Shown piece after piece: positions 5,841 through 6,481 of a DNA stretch of 6,481 nucleotides (positions are counted from its first letter, which is position 1; each line of letters opens with the position of its first letter). The translations under genes and the position numbers were made by a program. The stretch spans positions 1-6,481 of the forward strand of contig CAMPIU010000179.1 of the NCBI GenBank assembly GCA_946886545.1. Direction: 5' to 3'. The notes beneath the pieces are model-generated. The model was not told the origin of the DNA and searched no databases. It worked only from the letters and a program-made list of their open reading frames with translations. This DNA comes from an uncultured Flavobacteriales bacterium. Lineage in GTDB: Bacteria; Bacteroidota; Bacteroidia; Flavobacteriales; Crocinitomicaceae.

Positions 5841-5877
5841 CAGCTATAAAGTTTACATAACGACTTATTCGGTTCCC
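5826..5877 (-). promoter_or_regulatory. Candidate antiterminator pairing for phhA attenuation
   Basis: GGGAACCG (5877-5870), located inside the leader ORF just before its stop, can pair with CGGTTCTT (5833-5826), the upper 5' arm and loop of the terminator. The pairing is six Watson-Crick pairs plus two G-U, and it excludes the terminator. An earlier segment GUUUC (5889-5885), covering the Phe codon, can instead pair with GGAAC (5876-5872). A ribosome stalled on the Tyr codons would cover that earlier segment and free the antiterminator. A ribosome reaching the leader stop would cover GGGAACCG and allow termination. Folding energies were not computed. Confidence 0.6.
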
Positions 5878-5927
5878 TGGATTAGAAACTGATAATAATA
5901 AGTACTGATATGCATGTGTTTGTTCAT
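5865..5927 (-). CDS. Tyrosine-rich leader peptide of the phhA-phhB operon
   Basis: A 20-codon ORF with ATG at 5927 and TAA at 5865-5867 encodes a peptide containing HISTYYYQFLIQ. Three consecutive TAT Tyr codons (5900-5892) are followed one codon later by a Phe codon (TTT, 5888-5886). It lies directly after a promoter and before an intrinsic terminator, the order of classic amino-acid operon leaders. PhhA makes Tyr from Phe, so stalling at Tyr codons would turn on tyrosine production. A second in-frame ATG at 5915 keeps all Tyr codons and may be the real start, because the first ATG is very close to the predicted transcription start. The peptide itself probably has no function beyond translation. 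Confidence 0.75.
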   Translation of the reverse strand: MNKHMHISTYYYQFLIQGTE

Positions 5928-5931
5928 GAGA

Positions 5932-5963
5932 CAAATGTAAGGAAATGTTTTATACGCAACAAA
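5932..5963 (-). promoter_or_regulatory. Housekeeping-type promoter of the phhA leader
   Basis: On the minus strand TTTG (5963-5960), 20 bases, then TACATTTG (5939-5932) matches the Bacteroidota consensus TTTG / TAnnTTTG with accepted spacing; a second TTG at 5959-5957 gives a 17-base spacing. Transcription should begin only a few bases past 5932, near or at the leader ATG at 5927. Confidence 0.72.
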
Positions 5964-5979
5964 AAACAATGTTATTGTT
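5961..5979 (-). terminator. Weak possible terminator after the nuclease-like gene
   Basis: AACAAT, loop AAC, ATTGTT, then Ts to 5961 on the minus strand, six bases past the stop codon. The stem is short and AU-rich and its T-run merges with the phhA -33 box, so it may be incidental. Confidence 0.3.
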
Positions 5980-5984
5980 GTAAT

Positions 5985-6481
5985 TTATTTAGAAATCGCT
6001 TTTATTATTCTGTTTTCATCAATCAATACATCTCTTAAGAGAACATGTGGAAATACGGTATGTTTTGATTGTAATTTGAATCCTTCCAGAATTTTAAGTA
6101 AAGAACTCGCTGTAATTAAGGATAAATGAATTTCACTAGTCGACAGATCTGAATCACATTCCGAAATAAACTGGTCTGAAAAATCAGGAGCCACAAGTAA
6201 TGTTTTCACCACACGATGACCCAGGGATTCAGCAACATTTTTATATGATTTTATTTGTCTGGAAACACTTGAGAATTTATTATAACCCGATTCTTTTTGT
6301 GTTTTACATTCAACAATTATAATATCGTTATTTCCAACATTGATTAGGATATCCATTACATCCTTTGAGGTATTGATTTTCTTCTTTAAATCATCATCGA
6401 TGGATAATCCCAATTGAGTGAATATTAATTTGGTGACTTCTTCAAACTTAAGACCAAGGTCAGCTTCTTTTAATAAAAGCC
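5985..6481 (-). CDS. PD-(D/E)xK restriction-endonuclease-like protein, C-terminal part (start outside window)
   Basis: The frame is open from the right edge to TAA at 5985, giving 164 visible residues. The visible N-terminal part has LGLKFEEVTKLIFTQLG, the helix that opens Mrr-like and RecB-like nuclease folds (FEE, visible residues 12-14). MDILI (Asp43) and IIIVECKT (Glu57, Lys59) then give the D...ExK metal-binding catalytic triad with normal spacing. A second half, TLLVAPDFSDQFISE and a Leu/Ser-rich helix, resembles the remainder of such a fold. A TTG at 6413 could be taken as a start but would remove the FEE helix, so the gene is read as entering from outside. Possible roles are DNA cleavage in restriction, defence or repair; without the N-terminal half no specific family can be named. 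It is not in the phhA operon, which has its own promoter. Confidence 0.7.
   Translation of the reverse strand, partial: LLLKEADLGLKFEEVTKLIFTQLGLSIDDDLKKKINTSKDVMDILINVGNNDIIIVECKTQKESGYNKFSSVSRQIKSYKNVAESLGHRVVKTLLVAPDFSDQFISECDSDLSTSEIHLSLITASSLLKILEGFKLQSKHTVFPHVLLRDVLIDENRIIKAISK

Noticed and set aside
5304..5849. ORFs at 5304-5558 (minus) and 5646-5849 (plus) within phhA
   Set aside because: Both overlap the phhA coding sequence, whose catalytic motifs are intact; they show no domains.
5791..5934. N-terminal extension of PhhA by 48 residues from a TTG at 5934
   Set aside because: It translates through the terminator stem and loop and overlaps the Tyr-rich leader in another frame; the 247-aa form from ATG 5790 already has the usual family length.
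1..6481. CRISPR array, tRNA, rRNA or insertion sequence
   Set aside because: No regularly spaced repeats, cloverleaf-like sequence, transposase-like protein or terminal inverted repeats were seen on either strand.

Overview
The window looks like the chromosome of a Bacteroidota bacterium, probably a Flavobacteriales member close to Fluviicola/Crocinitomicaceae (inference). The grounds are an AT-rich composition, a type IX secretion (T9SS) type A sorting domain, several small outer-membrane beta-barrels with Bacteroidota-style sequence, and a promoter matching the phylum-specific TTTG / TAnnTTTG consensus. All well supported genes lie on the minus strand, so the window is best read from right to left.

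Right end (6481 to 5985): the C-terminal part of a PD-(D/E)xK restriction-endonuclease-like protein, cut by the window edge. Next (5963 to 4818) is a phenylalanine hydroxylation unit. A housekeeping-type promoter is followed by a 20-residue leader peptide with three consecutive Tyr codons and a nearby Phe codon, then a strong intrinsic terminator, then phhA (phenylalanine 4-monooxygenase). phhA overlaps phhB (pterin-4a-carbinolamine dehydratase) by 32 bases. A segment inside the leader ORF can pair with the 5' arm of the terminator. This is the layout of a ribosome-mediated attenuator that would sense tyrosine, the product of PhhA.

Middle and left (4680 to 73): three consecutive transcription units, separated by clear intrinsic terminators. 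They encode (i) a secreted T9SS-sorted protein with a likely PCMD-type domain, (ii) a 208-aa outer-membrane barrel, and (iii) an operon of a 232-aa paralogous barrel, an ECF-type sigma factor with a TTG start, and a 444-aa protein. The 444-aa protein joins a short cytoplasmic tail, one inner-membrane helix, a long periplasmic linker and a C-terminal beta-barrel. All three units carry the same 30-bp two-block element 24 to 31 bases upstream of the first ATG: ACCMAAGGWTTTT, then exactly 8 variable bases, then AATTGTYTR. None shows the housekeeping TAnnTTTG box near its start. The simplest reading is a small autoregulated ECF sigma regulon, in which the 444-aa protein is a candidate anti-sigma reaching from the outer membrane through the envelope to the sigma factor. 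The promoter element is seen in the sequence; its assignment to this sigma factor is inference.

At the far left a 20-bp perfect hairpin ends the sigma operon. It probably also ends a convergent plus-strand gene of which only about 23 codons are visible.
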